NCBI RefSeq assembly: GCF_001523745.2
Contig: NZ_CP013387.1
Span: 124,001 to 188,000 of the forward strand
Direction: 5' to 3'
Origin: Burkholderia mayonis
GTDB lineage: Bacteria > Pseudomonadota > Gammaproteobacteria > Burkholderiales > Burkholderiaceae
DNA: 64,000 nucleotides
This document shows, piece after piece, positions 8,629 through 18,880 of this stretch. A model generated the notes under the pieces. The model saw nothing but the letters and a program-made list of their open reading frames with translations. It did no database searches and was not told the origin of the DNA. A program made the translations under genes and the position numbers. Positions within the stretch are counted from its first letter, which is position 1. The number at the start of each line of letters is the position of its first letter.

Positions 8629-11600
8629 ATGACTCGCGGCGAGCCGCACCGCCGATCGACGGCGAGCCGCATCGATAAGAACAAGATGCCATCCTGCATT
8701 TGGTCGAGGTCGCGCCACGCTGGGCGCCGCAATGCGGTCAAATTATTGGCCGCTGCATGCTTCGTATCGGTTGACGCCGACGCGGTTGCGTCGAAGCCGG
8801 AAAACCCGCCGCGCAAACTGCAACTGCATAGCAGCGCGGATGCCTATCAACGGCTGCCTGCGAAGCTCGAGCATCGGAGCCAAGCGCATTCGCCCAGAAC
8901 GGTGCGGGTAGCGGTAGCGCGCGACGGCGGCGTCCCATTCAACCTGTATCGCGATCGCGACCTGTACGAAGGCATGACCGCAGATTACCTCTACGTTATC
9001 CAGCAGGCCGGCGAGCTCCGCTTCGAGATCTGGATGTTCGACACGCGTGTACAGGCTCGCGCCGCATTGATAAGCGGCGCGGTCGATCTGATCGGCGGCG
9101 TCTCGCTGGATGCCGACCGGCATTTACTCCGATCGCTGCCCTACTTCAAGGATCGGCAGGTCGAAGTGCGCCTGCTCGGAGCAAAAGGCAGGGTGGAAGC
9201 CGCGCCGGCGCCGCCGGAAAACTACGCCGTGACGGCGGACGAGTTCGGCAACGCGGCTTTTCGCACCCGGTACCGGCACGAAAAGATCACCGCCTACCCT
9301 ACGACGCTCGGTGCGCTGCAATCGGTGGCCTACGGCACAGCCGACGCATTCATCGGCTCGGCCACCGAAGCGAACTACTTGATCGATCAATTGCAGTTGC
9401 CGCTGTCGATCACCAATTTCGCCGGCTCCGACGCGCCGCCGTCCGTGTTCGTCGCCCGCGTCACCGACACGAACCTGATCAACCGCATCAATGCGACGCT
9501 GCAAGCCATTCCGATCCGCATGGCCGGGGAAATTCAGCGACGCTGGTTCGGCTCGGCGAGTCATTTCAAGATCCGTCGAGATCTGGTGCTGACCGACGAA
9601 GAGCGCACGTACGTCAGGACGCATCCCGTCATTCGCTATGCCACCGCGATCGACCTGCCGCCCTATATATTCGTCGAGAGCAGCCGCGGAGACGTCACGG
9701 GCCTGGGCGTCGACGTCATGGACCTGATCAGCGAACGCACCGGTCTGACGTTCCAGCCCGTGTCCGTTGGCACCCGGCGAGAATTCTTCGGGGCGCTGAC
9801 CGACGGCAGGGTCGACTTGCTGCCGAACATTGCGATCGGCGACGTGCTCCAGCACCGGATGTCGCCGACCGCGCCGTACGCGCAGACTCTGTGGGCCGTC
9901 CTCGTCCGGGCCGGTGACAGCTCCGTCACCAGCACCGCGCATCTCGGCGGCAAGCGCGTCGGCATCATGGCGGAGACGCGCGAGTTCCAGCAGTTCAATC
10001 CGGAGCCTGTCGCGGGCAAGCCGCAGCTCATCGAGGCGCGCGACATCCCGACGCTGTTCCGCATGCTCCTCGACGGCAGCGTCGATGCGATTTCCCTGCC
10101 GGGCGCCACCGCCAACTACTTCATCGCGCAGTACGACCTCACCAAACTGGTCAAGGTCGTGACGACGGTCAACGAGTCGGTCACCAGCATCGCGATGGCC
10201 GTACGGCCCGACAACGAGCTGTTGCTGGCCATCATCAACAAGGTGCTGCAGGGCGTGCCACCGGAGGATCTCGACGCTTTGCGGCGCGACTGGATGCGCT
10301 ACCATTCGACCAGCGTGATTGCAGGTTGGTCCACGCTGCAGCGGCAGCGGATAGTCAAGGCGCTCGCGGCGCTGTCCGCCGTGCTAAGCGTGAGCGCGGG
10401 CGCGCTCGGCGTGATTCGCTACCGTCAGCGACGTCGCGCGCGCGGCTTGCGCGAGAGGATCGCGTTGCAGGACGCGCTGATCAACGCGCTGCCGTTTGCG
10501 GTTTTTCTGCGCCAGGCGGATGGGCGCGTCGTTAGTTGCAACGCATCCTTCGCCGAGGCATACGGGCTGCCGCGGGACGCGCTCGTCGGTGCTGACGTGC
10601 TGCCCACGCCCGCCAGCAGGCAACAAGCGTTGAACGCGATGCTCGAGGAACTGTACCAGGCCACGCTGACGGAGCGCGAGGCGCAATTCGCCGACAGAAC
10701 CTTGCCGGATGGCGGCGGTGATTCGGATCTGTTCATCTGGACGATTCCACTCAGGTGTCCGAGTTCGGGCGCCAGCGCCGTACTGGGCGGCTGGATCGAC
10801 ATCACGCTTCGCAAGCAGACCGAACGCGCGCTGAAGCAGGCCATGCTCGATGCGGAGGCCGCGAACCGGGCCAAGAGTACGTTTCTCGCGACAATCAGCC
10901 ACGAGATTCGCACGCCGATGAACGCGATCCTCGGCTTGCTCGAACTGGAGCTCGGCGCTTCTGGCGCGCCAAACCGGGACACCATCCGGATGGTGCGCGA
11001 AACCGCGAAATCACTCTTGCGTCTGATCAACGACCTGCTCGACACGTCCAGGGCCGAGGCGGGGCAGCTTCAGCTCGATCCCGGCCCGTCTGACGTGTCG
11101 AGCTGCGTCGAGCGGCTATTGTTGATATATCGGCCGCTCTGCGCGGAAAAAGGCCTGACGCTCAAGGCCGCAATTGACCCCGGCGTGCCGCAGACACTGC
11201 AGATGGATAGCCTGCGGATACGCCAGGTCGTCGGCAACCTGCTGGGCAATGCGCTGAAGTTCACCGACAGCGGCAGCATCAGCCTGAGCCTGCGATGGCA
11301 ATCGCGCGGCGATTCGCATGGGACGCTCGAGATCGCGGTGCGCGACACCGGGATCGGAATACACGCAGAAGACCAAGCCCGGCTGTTCCAGCCATTTGAA
11401 CAGGTCGCCGGTGCCGGAGCCGACTTCGGCGGGTCCGGCCTCGGGCTCTGGATCTGCCGCTCACTGGTTGCTCAAATGCGCGGCCAGATCGTGCTGGATA
11501 GCCAGTTCGGCGAAGGCACGGAGGTGCGCGTCTCGGTTCCGCTGTTGCGGGCTTCGTCGGTCGATGCAATGCCGGGGGCACTGCCGATACCGCGAGATTG

Positions 11601-12378
11601 GGTGCAGAAGCTGCGCGTGCTCGTGGTCGACGACCACTCACCGAATCGCATGCTGCTGGTGCGCCAGCTACACGCGCTCGGCTTCGAGGAAACGATCGAG
11701 GCCGGCGACGGGGAAGAGGCGTTTGCACTGCTGGAACGGGAAACGGTGGATGCGATCCTGACGGATTGCTCGATGCCGCGCATGAGCGGTTATGCGTTCG
11801 CCGCCGCGGTGCGAGCGGACGAGCGATGGCGCGATCTGCCGATCTTCGGATGCAGCGCCGACGCGCGCGCAGAAGCGCACGAGCAGGCGCTGTCCGCCGG
11901 CATGACTGTCTTTCTGACCAAGCCGGTCAGCCTGTCGGATCTGGCGCATGCATTCAACGTCCATCTGCGCGGCGCGACTTCCGTCGACCGCAGCACCGGG
12001 GACACGGCGGGAGATCCGGCGTCCGATACGATGGCGCTTGCCGCAGGTCCCACGCTGGCGGCGATCGCCGGTGACGACGTCGACGCCCGCAACGCGCTGA
12101 TTACAGCCCTGGTGCAGAGCAATGACGCAGATGTCCAGGCTTTGCAACAAGCAATGAACAGCGGCGGCATCGAAACCGCGATCCGGATCGCGCACCGCAT
12201 CAAGGGCAGTTGCCAGATCGTGGGCGCCGCGGAGCTCGAGCACGCCTGCATCCAGCTGGAGCGGCATTTGCAGGAAGGCGACATGACGGGCTCAAAGCGC
12301 CAGGCGAGGCGCGTCATCGCGCTGTGTGCCACCTTGCACGCGCATCTGCACACGTTGCAGCGGGAAGCGGTCGCGTGA
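8629..12378 (+). CDS. BvgS/EvgS-like hybrid sensor histidine kinase
   Basis: 1249 residues from ATG 8629, two bases after the preceding stop; the frame runs back inside the regulator gene but without reason to start there. Order: short N-terminal hydrophobic segment (around residues 37-52), first solute-binding (Venus flytrap) domain from about 88, second from about 332, membrane helix about 575-598, PAS about 612-725, HisKA with SHEIRTPMN (His near 757), HATPase about 858-975, receiver about 995-1110 (LTDCSMPRMSG), Hpt about 1143-1237 with AHRIKGS (His1189). This is the full BvgS layout. In the family the flytrap domains sense periplasmic conditions and the phosphorelay ends on the cognate NarL-type regulator, here the gene at 8000. 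The second receiver-only regulator at 13151 may be a further output. Confidence 0.95.
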   Translation: MTRGEPHRRSTASRIDKNKMPSCIWSRSRHAGRRNAVKLLAAACFVSVDADAVASKPENPPRKLQLHSSADAYQRLPAKLEHRSQAHSPRTVRVAVARDGGVPFNLYRDRDLYEGMTADYLYVIQQAGELRFEIWMFDTRVQARAALISGAVDLIGGVSLDADRHLLRSLPYFKDRQVEVRLLGAKGRVEAAPAPPENYAVTADEFGNAAFRTRYRHEKITAYPTTLGALQSVAYGTADAFIGSATEANYLIDQLQLPLSITNFAGSDAPPSVFVARVTDTNLINRINATLQAIPIRMAGEIQRRWFGSASHFKIRRDLVLTDEERTYVRTHPVIRYATAIDLPPYIFVESSRGDVTGLGVDVMDLISERTGLTFQPVSVGTRREFFGALTDGRVDLLPNIAIGDVLQHRMSPTAPYAQTLWAVLVRAGDSSVTSTAHLGGKRVGIMAETREFQQFNPEPVAGKPQLIEARDIPTLFRMLLDGSVDAISLPGATANYFIAQYDLTKLVKVVTTVNESVTSIAMAVRPDNELLLAIINKVLQGVPPEDLDALRRDWMRYHSTSVIAGWSTLQRQRIVKALAALSAVLSVSAGALGVIRYRQRRRARGLRERIALQDALINALPFAVFLRQADGRVVSCNASFAEAYGLPRDALVGADVLPTPASRQQALNAMLEELYQATLTEREAQFADRTLPDGGGDSDLFIWTIPLRCPSSGASAVLGGWIDITLRKQTERALKQAMLDAEAANRAKSTFLATISHEIRTPMNAILGLLELELGASGAPNRDTIRMVRETAKSLLRLINDLLDTSRAEAGQLQLDPGPSDVSSCVERLLLIYRPLCAEKGLTLKAAIDPGVPQTLQMDSLRIRQVVGNLLGNALKFTDSGSISLSLRWQSRGDSHGTLEIAVRDTGIGIHAEDQARLFQPFEQVAGAGADFGGSGLGLWICRSLVAQMRGQIVLDSQFGEGTEVRVSVPLLRASSVDAMPGALPIPRDWVQKLRVLVVDDHSPNRMLLVRQLHALGFEETIEAGDGEEAFALLERETVDAILTDCSMPRMSGYAFAAAVRADERWRDLPIFGCSADARAEAHEQALSAGMTVFLTKPVSLSDLAHAFNVHLRGATSVDRSTGDTAGDPASDTMALAAGPTLAAIAGDDVDARNALITALVQSNDADVQALQQAMNSGGIETAIRIAHRIKGSCQIVGAAELEHACIQLERHLQEGDMTGSKRQARRVIALCATLHAHLHTLQREAVA

Positions 12379-13150
12379 GCGAGCGTGACCCGAGCAGGCT
12401 GCTGACGTGAAGCCGCCGCGGCGGCCAGCGGCTTGACGCCGCGCGGCGTGCCGTTTGCCGTGTGCGGCACGTCCCGTGCCGTCGCGCTTCGGCAGCGAAA
12501 CTGCAAGCACCTCGTTCCGTTCCTCGTGTCTTGCATCGAATACCCGCAAGAGCATGCATCCCGCCAACGCGACGAGGTTGCCGCGAAAGCATCTGCGCGG
12601 GACCGGCGCGACGCGCCGCCGCGCCCGGCGGAACGGGACCGCGTTCGACCCGATTCGATCCGGCCGGCGTCACGACACGTCGCGGCGGATGCACCGGCGC
12701 CCGGCGCGATCGGGAATTCGTCGCGCCCCGCGCGCAGTCTTGCCGCGAACGTCGCAAGCCCGTCATCCCGACCTCTGCCGCCAGGCGCGGAAATGAAGTC
12801 GGACAGGTTGCTCCGTGCGACGACAATCGACTTCGACTTCGACATCGACCGCCGCCGACCGGCGATCCGCAAACCGGACAGGCCCGAAGGATTCCGTCGA
12901 GTCGATCCGGCATAGCCGCCTCGACCGGCGCCGCGCGACACCCAGGAAAATTCCGATGCCATTCTCGGAAAAACGCTGCCGGGTTTTCTGACGCCGCTTA
13001 TCGCGCGCGAACGGCCTGACGAGAAAAATACAACGTTCAAGCGGTCCAGCACCTGCGCCCGGCGTGAACGGGCCACGCGGGACAGTGGCTCATTTCGTGC
13101 CCGGCTCGTATTGGCGGTGCGACTCACACGTTCATTCATCTGGATCTCAC
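12379..13150. other. Intergenic region, no gene recognised
   Basis: About 770 bases after the BvgS-like gene. A tight hairpin occurs near its left end (CGGCACG at 12465-12471 against CGTGCCG at 12475-12481) without a T-tract. Open frames across 12430-13020 are basic and overlapping, with no domain I recognise. The promoter of the regulator/secretion operon presumably lies near the right end, where the base composition becomes less GC-rich (about 13000-13040). Confidence 0.45.
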
Positions 13151-13792
13151 ATGGCAAGCATCACGTTATCGATCGCCGACGATCATCCGATCGTCCTGCA
13201 TTCGATCAAGCTGGTCGTCGAACGCCAGCCGTTGCTGCAATTGCGACATGTGTGCGACAGCGGGCGCGAACTTCTTTCCGCCTTGACTCGTGAGCCGACC
13301 GATCTGGTGCTGACCGATCTCACCATGCCCGCGCAAGGCGGTTCATACGACGGCCTGGCGCTGCTGCGCGCAGTGCGCGCGGCAGCGCCGCGCAGCAGGG
13401 TGATCGTCCTGACCGCGCAAAGCAATGTCGCGATGCTGACGAAAGCGATGCAACTCGGCGCGCTCGCGCTGGTCGGCAAGTCCGATCCGGCTAAGGAAAT
13501 CATTCGGGCCTGTATGCATGTCTACGCAGGCGCGACTCACCATCTGTCGCCGGCGATGCGCAAGAACATGGAAGACGACCGGTCGGCGCACACGCGGGAT
13601 TGCAACCTGACTCAAAAGGAACTCGACGTCGTGCGCCTGACGGCGATGGGACTCTCGTTGTCGGAAATCGCCATGCAATACCGGCGTTCGGTAAGTACGG
13701 TCGCGTCGCAGAAATCTACCGCGATGCGCAAGCTCGGCGTCCATTCCACGGCGGATCTGATCCGCTATGCCACCGAGAACGGATTGGCATGA
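13151..13792 (+). CDS. RcsB-like response regulator
   Basis: 213 residues from ATG 13151 (frame open back to 13064). The receiver begins ITLSIADDHPIVLHSIK; the acceptor region LTDLTMPAQGGSYDG closely resembles the RcsB form with its insertion after the MP, and the conserved Lys is in LVGKSDP. The LuxR-type helix-turn-helix is at the C-terminus (LTQKELDVVRLTAMGLSLSEIAMQYRRSVSTVASQKSTAMRKLGV). In P. aeruginosa an RcsB homologue activates cupD fimbriae. Here the gene sits directly before the type I secretion genes, with ATGA overlap to a possible start of the TolC-like gene, so it is likely the head of that operon and may auto-regulate it. Its kinase is probably one of the two hybrid kinases to the left. 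Confidence 0.9.
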   Translation: MASITLSIADDHPIVLHSIKLVVERQPLLQLRHVCDSGRELLSALTREPTDLVLTDLTMPAQGGSYDGLALLRAVRAAAPRSRVIVLTAQSNVAMLTKAMQLGALALVGKSDPAKEIIRACMHVYAGATHHLSPAMRKNMEDDRSAHTRDCNLTQKELDVVRLTAMGLSLSEIAMQYRRSVSTVASQKSTAMRKLGVHSTADLIRYATENGLA

Positions 13793-13917
13793 AAGCGACC
13801 CTGAACATCGCGATGGCGCAACGCGAAGCATCGGCATTCGAAAGAATGGATGGATTGCGATTTTCGCCACGGGCGTCGACGTTCAAACTGCATGCCTCGA
13901 ACGCCGCCGAAACGGGC

Positions 13918-15276
13918 ATGAGCATGAGCGTCGCTGGCGCTCCACGCCCGCGACGCAGAAGCTCATGGACGCTGCTGTGGTTCGCGTTCGTCGCACTGGC
14001 GCCGGCGGCGCACGCAACGACATTGGCGCAGGCGGTGGCGACGGCGCGCACGTTCGACTCCGCGATCTCCGCCGCGCGTCACAGCGAGCGTGCGGGCGCG
14101 CAGAAGCGCTGGCAAGGATTGGCCGGACTGCTGCCGAAGGTGCAGCTCGAAGGTTCGTACACGCGCCAGGATCAGCCGAGCGCGACGTATGCGGCCGGCG
14201 TGCGACGCCACTACTATGCGGTCACGTTGACGCAGCCGCTGTTCGACCTCAGCCGCTATGCCGACTACCAGCGTGGTGTCGCGCAGGCTAGCGGCGCAGA
14301 GGTGGAGCTCGCCAGTGCGCAGCAGCAACTCGTGAGCAACGTCTCCGATGCGTTCTTCGAGATCCTGTACCAGCGCGAAGTGCTGCAGGCCGCGCGCGCG
14401 GCCAAGGAGACCTTCGGGCAGGAACTCGGGCAGGCGCGTCTGGCGCTGAAAATCGGCGAAGGAACCCGGACCGACGTCGACGAGGCGCAGGCCAATTACG
14501 ACGACGCGCAAGCGCGCGAGATCGGCGCGGTCAACGATCTCGAAGTCGCCGGCGGCGCCTATGAGCGCCTGACCGGATTGCGGGCGGCCGACATCGATCC
14601 GCTCGCCGGCACGTGCCGGCCGCCGCCCCCGATGGCCGAGCTGGAGCAAACCCTCGCGCGCGCGGAAGCGGACAACCTCGAAGTCCGCGCGGCCACGTTC
14701 CAGCTCGACGAGGCGCAGGCCGATATCTCGACGGCGCGCGCGGGACATTTGCCGGTAGTGAACTTGCAAGGCAGCTACGGCAGCAACTGGAGTCGCGCGC
14801 AGAACAGTAACGCACTCGACGAACTGTTCGGCACGACCTCGAAGACGCGAACGTCGATGATCGGCATCACGGTGACGATCCCGCTGTTTTCCGGCGGCGC
14901 CGGAGTGGCGACGTCGCGCGAAGCGTACAGCCGCCGCGCGCAGCGCCGCGACCTGCTCGAGGACGCACGCCGGCGCGCACGTCAGGATGCGCGGGCCGCG
15001 TTCCTCGGCATCGTCAACGGCGCGGCCAAGCTCAAGGCGCAGCAACGAGCGGCGGAGTCCGCGCACAGCCGCGTCCAGTCCACGCATTACGGTCGCGAGG
15101 TCGGGCTGCGCACCAATGTCGACGAACTGACGGCACAGCAGAAGTATTTCGAGGCGGTGCGGGACCTTGCCGACGCGCGTTTCCGCTATATCACCGCGCG
15201 GCTGAAATTGTCGGCCGTGCTGGGCACGATCGCTCAGGACGACCTGAGCGAATTTGGATGTTTGACTGTTGACTAG
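13918..15276 (+). CDS. TolC-family outer-membrane efflux/secretion protein
   Basis: Outer-membrane channel of a type I secretion system. From ATG 13918 the product (452 residues) starts with a plain signal peptide: basic RPRRRSSW, hydrophobic TLLWFAFVALAP, then AAHA before ATTLAQAV. An alternative ATG at 13789 overlaps the upstream stop as ATGA and would add 43 residues in front of the signal peptide; it could serve translational coupling, but the signal peptide argues for the later start. The mature part shows the two-fold TolC repeat: LAQAVATAR...SAISAARHSE at the start, long coiled-coil helices rich in Ala/Gln/Glu, and GITVTIPLFSGG in the second half. HlyD-like and ABC partners follow within about 1.4 kb, so this is a dedicated channel. 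Confidence 0.9.
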   Translation: MSMSVAGAPRPRRRSSWTLLWFAFVALAPAAHATTLAQAVATARTFDSAISAARHSERAGAQKRWQGLAGLLPKVQLEGSYTRQDQPSATYAAGVRRHYYAVTLTQPLFDLSRYADYQRGVAQASGAEVELASAQQQLVSNVSDAFFEILYQREVLQAARAAKETFGQELGQARLALKIGEGTRTDVDEAQANYDDAQAREIGAVNDLEVAGGAYERLTGLRAADIDPLAGTCRPPPPMAELEQTLARAEADNLEVRAATFQLDEAQADISTARAGHLPVVNLQGSYGSNWSRAQNSNALDELFGTTSKTRTSMIGITVTIPLFSGGAGVATSREAYSRRAQRRDLLEDARRRARQDARAAFLGIVNGAAKLKAQQRAAESAHSRVQSTHYGREVGLRTNVDELTAQQKYFEAVRDLADARFRYITARLKLSAVLGTIAQDDLSEFGCLTVD

Positions 15277-15311
15277 GCGCATGCCGCCGAGGGTCTCATT
15301 GATGGATTGTT

Positions 15312-16571
15312 ATGTCTGACTCGCTGTTTCGCCCCGAGGCGCTGGAAGCCGGCAAGGGCAAGCTGATTGGCACGGTTGCGCTGTACTCGCCGCCTTACCG
15401 CTGGCTGCTCATCGCCATCGTGGCCGTGATCACCGTTTCCATCGCGGCCTTCATGGTGCTCGGTTCTTATACCAAGCGCGAACGCGTGATGGGGCAGCTC
15501 GTGCCCATCGCCGGCGTACTCAATGTCAGCCCGCCGGTTTCCGGCACGGTGGAAAAGATCGATGTCCGCGAAGGCCAGCGCGTGCACGCAGGCGATCCGC
15601 TCATGACGGTGTCCGCCGAAGTTGCGACCTCGTTGGGCGATGCTCGCGAGATGGTGCGCGCGCAACTCGAGACGCAACGCGAGCGTCTCCAGAGCGATCT
15701 GGGCGGCCAGACGGTGCTGGCCGAGGAAGCGATTCGCGGCCTGAAGGAACGAGCGGCGACATTGGAAGGCCAGCTACGCGAACTTCAACTGCAGCACGCG
15801 CACCGCGTGCGCCAGGTGGAGCTCGCCCGAAGCCAGCTCGAGAAGCTGTCGATGATGCGCACCCAAGGCTATGCCTCGAACTCGCAGGTCGATCAGCAGG
15901 AAACCAATGTCCTCGATGCGGAGGCTCGCCTGCAGGATTCCGTGCGCGCCCAGCTCGACGTGCGGGGCCAGTTGATCCAGGTGCGCCAGCAATTGCGCGA
16001 GCAGCCGCTGAATGCGCGTCAGCAGCGCAACGAGACGGGACGCAAGCTGGCGGAAACCGAACAGGCCATCGTCGAGAACGAAGCGCGCCGCTCCGTCGTG
16101 CTGCGCGCGCCGACCGACGGTGTGGTGGGTGCGATGCTGTTCAAGGCCGGGCAGAACGTCAACGCAGGACAGACCGCGGTGTCGGTGCTGCCTGCCGACG
16201 GCATGCTGGAAGCGCAGCTCATGGTGCCGAGCCGAGCCATCGGGTTCATTCATCCGGGACAGACCGTGGTGCTGCGTTACGAGGCTTACCCCTACCAGAA
16301 GTTCGGTCAGCAATTTGGCCGGGTGTCGGGAATTTCGCGCAGCGCGCTGTCGCCGCAGGAAGTCGCGGCGTTGACCGGCCAGCCCAATGTGCAGGAGCAG
16401 CATTACCGGCTGACCGTCGCGCTGGATCGCCAGGACATCGCCGTCTACGACCGCACGGAGCGCTTGCGGCCCGGTATGGCACTGGATGCCGATCTTCTGC
16501 TCGACCGGCGCACGCTGATCGAGTGGGTGCTGGAACCGATCTATGCGCTTGGCCGTCGGGCCAGCGCCTGA
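15312..16571 (+). CDS. HlyD-family membrane-fusion protein of a type I secretion system
   Basis: 419 residues from ATG 15312, 35 bases after the TolC-like gene. A cytoplasmic N-terminus leads into one membrane helix (WLLIAIVAVITVSIAAFMVLG, about residues 34-54), followed by a lipoyl/barrel half (GQLVPIAGVLNVSPPVSG), a long coiled coil (about residues 105-245, rich in Gln/Glu/Arg) and the returning barrel (RSVVLRAPTDGVVGAM). This is the CvaA/HlyD adaptor layout, bridging the inner-membrane ABC exporter and the outer-membrane channel. The C-terminal domain carries the RPGMALDADLLLDRR segment seen in colicin V and HlyD exporters. Confidence 0.93.
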   Translation: MSDSLFRPEALEAGKGKLIGTVALYSPPYRWLLIAIVAVITVSIAAFMVLGSYTKRERVMGQLVPIAGVLNVSPPVSGTVEKIDVREGQRVHAGDPLMTVSAEVATSLGDAREMVRAQLETQRERLQSDLGGQTVLAEEAIRGLKERAATLEGQLRELQLQHAHRVRQVELARSQLEKLSMMRTQGYASNSQVDQQETNVLDAEARLQDSVRAQLDVRGQLIQVRQQLREQPLNARQQRNETGRKLAETEQAIVENEARRSVVLRAPTDGVVGAMLFKAGQNVNAGQTAVSVLPADGMLEAQLMVPSRAIGFIHPGQTVVLRYEAYPYQKFGQQFGRVSGISRSALSPQEVAALTGQPNVQEQHYRLTVALDRQDIAVYDRTERLRPGMALDADLLLDRRTLIEWVLEPIYALGRRASA

Positions 16572-16637
16572 AATCGAACTGTTACGAATTACCGGCTTGC
16601 CGTCTGCGGCGTGCATGCCGGCACTGAAATCTGAACG

Positions 16638-18773
16638 ATGAGTATTTTGAATGCCTTACGCTTTGGCTGGGGACGTCGGCTACCGGTGATCCTGCAAACG
16701 CAAGCGGCCGAATGCGGTCTCGCTTGCGTTGGCATGGTGGCGGGATTCTTCGGCCACGACATCGACATGATGCATCTGCGCCAGCGCTTCACCACCTCGC
16801 TCAAGGGCACCACCCTCGGCGACGTGATGCGTATAGCCCAGCGTCTGGGGCTGGCGTCGCGCGCGCTGCGACTCGAGCTGGACGAACTCGGCCAACTGCG
16901 CCGTCCCTGTATCCTGCATTGGGAGATGAGCCACTTCGTGGTGCTCAAGCGGGTCGAGCGCGATCACATCGTCATCCACGATCCCGCGCGCGGCGCGCGC
17001 AAGGTGCCGATGGACGAAGTCTCGCGCTGCTTCACCGGCGTCGCGCTGGAATTGCTTCCGACCGCCGCGTTCGAGCGCAAGAGCGAGCGCGAATCGATTT
17101 CGATGCTGCGGCTGATCGGCAGCGTACTCGGCGTCCGCTCGGCCTTCGTCCAGGTGCTGACCCTGTCGGTGGCGCTGGAATTGTTCGGCATCCTGACGCC
17201 GTTCTACATGCAATGGGTGATGGATCATGTGCTGGTTTCGTCCGACCGTGATCTGCTGACGCTGCTGGGCATCGGCTTCGCGATGGTGGCGCTGTTCCAG
17301 ACCGCCGTCACGGCGCTGCGCTCGTGGGTCGTGACGTGGTTTTCCAGCCTGCTGAGTGTGCAATGGAGCGCCAATGTCTGCGCGCATCTGCTGCGGCTCC
17401 CCATGGCTTATTTCGAGCAGCGCCATATCGGCGACGTGGTGTCGCGCTTCGGCGCGGTGGGCACGATCCAGAACACGCTGACGTCGCGTTTCGTCGGCAC
17501 TTTGCTCGACGGTGTGATGGCCGTCGTCACGCTGGGCATGCTTTTCTTCTACAACCGCACGCTGACCTGGCTCGTGATCGCGCTGTTCGTCGCGTACGCG
17601 CTGCTGCGCGCGGTTGCCTACCGTCCGTTCCGGCAAGCCAACGAGGACCAGATCGTCTACGCGGCACGGACCGAGACCCAACTGCTGGAGTCGATTCGCG
17701 GCGTCCAGGCGATCAAGCTCGCCAACAAGCAGGATGAGCGCGTGGCGGTCTACGCCAACACCATGGTCGAGACCACCAACAAGGGAATCGCGATACAGCG
17801 CTTGTCCATCGGCTTCTCCACCGTCCACGGACTGGTTTCCGGCATGGGTCGGGTTGCGCTCATCTGGCTCGCTGCGCAGCAAGTCATCGACGGCAGTTTT
17901 TCCGCCGGTATGCTGATCGCCTACATCAGCTTCGCGGATCAATTCATCGGGCGCGGTTCCGGCCTGATCGACGCGCTGATTGAGTTCCGCATGCTGCGGC
18001 TGTACGGCGAACGCCTGGCCGATATCGTGCTGACGGAAGTCGAGGCCGACATGGAAGGGACCGTGGCATACGTGCCGAGCGCACAACGGGATGTACCGCC
18101 CGCCATCTCCGTGCGCAATTTGCGCTATCGCTATGCCGAAGGCGAACCCTGGGTGCTCGACGGCTGCTCGTTCGATATCGCCTCCGGCGAATCGGTCGCC
18201 ATCATCGGCCCCTCGGGGCAGGGAAAGACCACGCTGGCCAAGCTGCTGCTGGGGTTGCTCGATCCTCAGGAAGGCACGATTGCCGTGGACGGGGTCGATA
18301 TTCGCCATGTCGGTTTGCAGCACTACCGCGACCGCATCGGCTGCGTGATGCAGGACGACATCCTTTTCGCGGGATCGATCGCGGACAACATCTGCTTCTT
18401 CGATCTCGACCCGGACCAGGCGAGGATCGAGGAGGCGGCACGGCTGGCGCAGATTCACGACGACATCGCCGCGATGCCCATGGGCTACCAGAGCCTCGTG
18501 GGGGACATGGGTTCGTCCCTGTCGGGCGGCCAGTGTCAGCGTGTGTTGCTGGCGCGCGCACTGTATCGGCGTCCGGACATTCTGGTGCTGGACGAGGCCA
18601 CGAGCCATCTCGACGTAGCGCGCGAACTCGCGATCAACGAGGCCGTCGGCGCAATGCCGATCACGCGCATTCTGATCGCCCATCGCCCCGAAACCATCCG
18701 TAGCGCGGAGCGGGCCTTGCTGCTGGAAAACGGGTGCGCCACGTTCGTGCCGCTGCCGGTTGCAACGCAGTGA
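16638..18773 (+). CDS. Peptidase-containing ABC exporter (CvaB-type, C39 domain)
   Basis: 711 residues. The N-terminal C39 peptidase is complete: QTQAAECGLAC with Cys26, SHFVVL with His99 and HDPARG with Asp115. These three residues cut leader peptides after a double-glycine-type site. A six-helix transmembrane domain follows (about 160-430), then the ATPase with Walker A GPSGQGKTT, signature LSGGQCQRVLLARAL, Walker B ILVLDEATSHLD and the switch His in IAHRPET. An intact C39 domain separates this from RTX-toxin HlyB exporters, which have lost the cysteine. The obvious substrates are the two leader-bearing peptides encoded immediately downstream. It ends about 108 bases before the first of them. 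Confidence 0.95.
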   Translation: MSILNALRFGWGRRLPVILQTQAAECGLACVGMVAGFFGHDIDMMHLRQRFTTSLKGTTLGDVMRIAQRLGLASRALRLELDELGQLRRPCILHWEMSHFVVLKRVERDHIVIHDPARGARKVPMDEVSRCFTGVALELLPTAAFERKSERESISMLRLIGSVLGVRSAFVQVLTLSVALELFGILTPFYMQWVMDHVLVSSDRDLLTLLGIGFAMVALFQTAVTALRSWVVTWFSSLLSVQWSANVCAHLLRLPMAYFEQRHIGDVVSRFGAVGTIQNTLTSRFVGTLLDGVMAVVTLGMLFFYNRTLTWLVIALFVAYALLRAVAYRPFRQANEDQIVYAARTETQLLESIRGVQAIKLANKQDERVAVYANTMVETTNKGIAIQRLSIGFSTVHGLVSGMGRVALIWLAAQQVIDGSFSAGMLIAYISFADQFIGRGSGLIDALIEFRMLRLYGERLADIVLTEVEADMEGTVAYVPSAQRDVPPAISVRNLRYRYAEGEPWVLDGCSFDIASGESVAIIGPSGQGKTTLAKLLLGLLDPQEGTIAVDGVDIRHVGLQHYRDRIGCVMQDDILFAGSIADNICFFDLDPDQARIEEAARLAQIHDDIAAMPMGYQSLVGDMGSSLSGGQCQRVLLARALYRRPDILVLDEATSHLDVARELAINEAVGAMPITRILIAHRPETIRSAERALLLENGCATFVPLPVATQ

Positions 18774-18820
18774 GGCGCGTGTCGCGCATCGGCGCGAGGC
18801 GACGAGACCGATGACGATTC

Positions 18821-18847
18821 AAGCCGTCGGCGAACCGGCTTTCTTCG
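18821..18847 (+). terminator. Possible attenuating stem-loop before the peptide genes
   Basis: AAGCCG at 18821-18826 pairs with CGGCTT at 18836-18841, followed by TCTTCGTTC. The stem is short, so this would be leaky at most. Its place between exporter and peptide genes could help set separate expression levels. Confidence 0.3.
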
Positions 18848-18880
18848 TTCGCCAATCAACTATTTCAAAGGAGTAATTCA

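Noticed and set aside
12433..13020. Several overlapping open frames between the BvgS-like gene and the RcsB-like regulator
   Set aside because: No domain, no ribosome-binding site, strong Arg/Pro excess in all frames.
16680..18683. Long minus-strand frame opposite the C39 ABC exporter
   Set aside because: Composition typical of an antisense shadow; the plus-strand product has complete peptidase and ATPase motifs.
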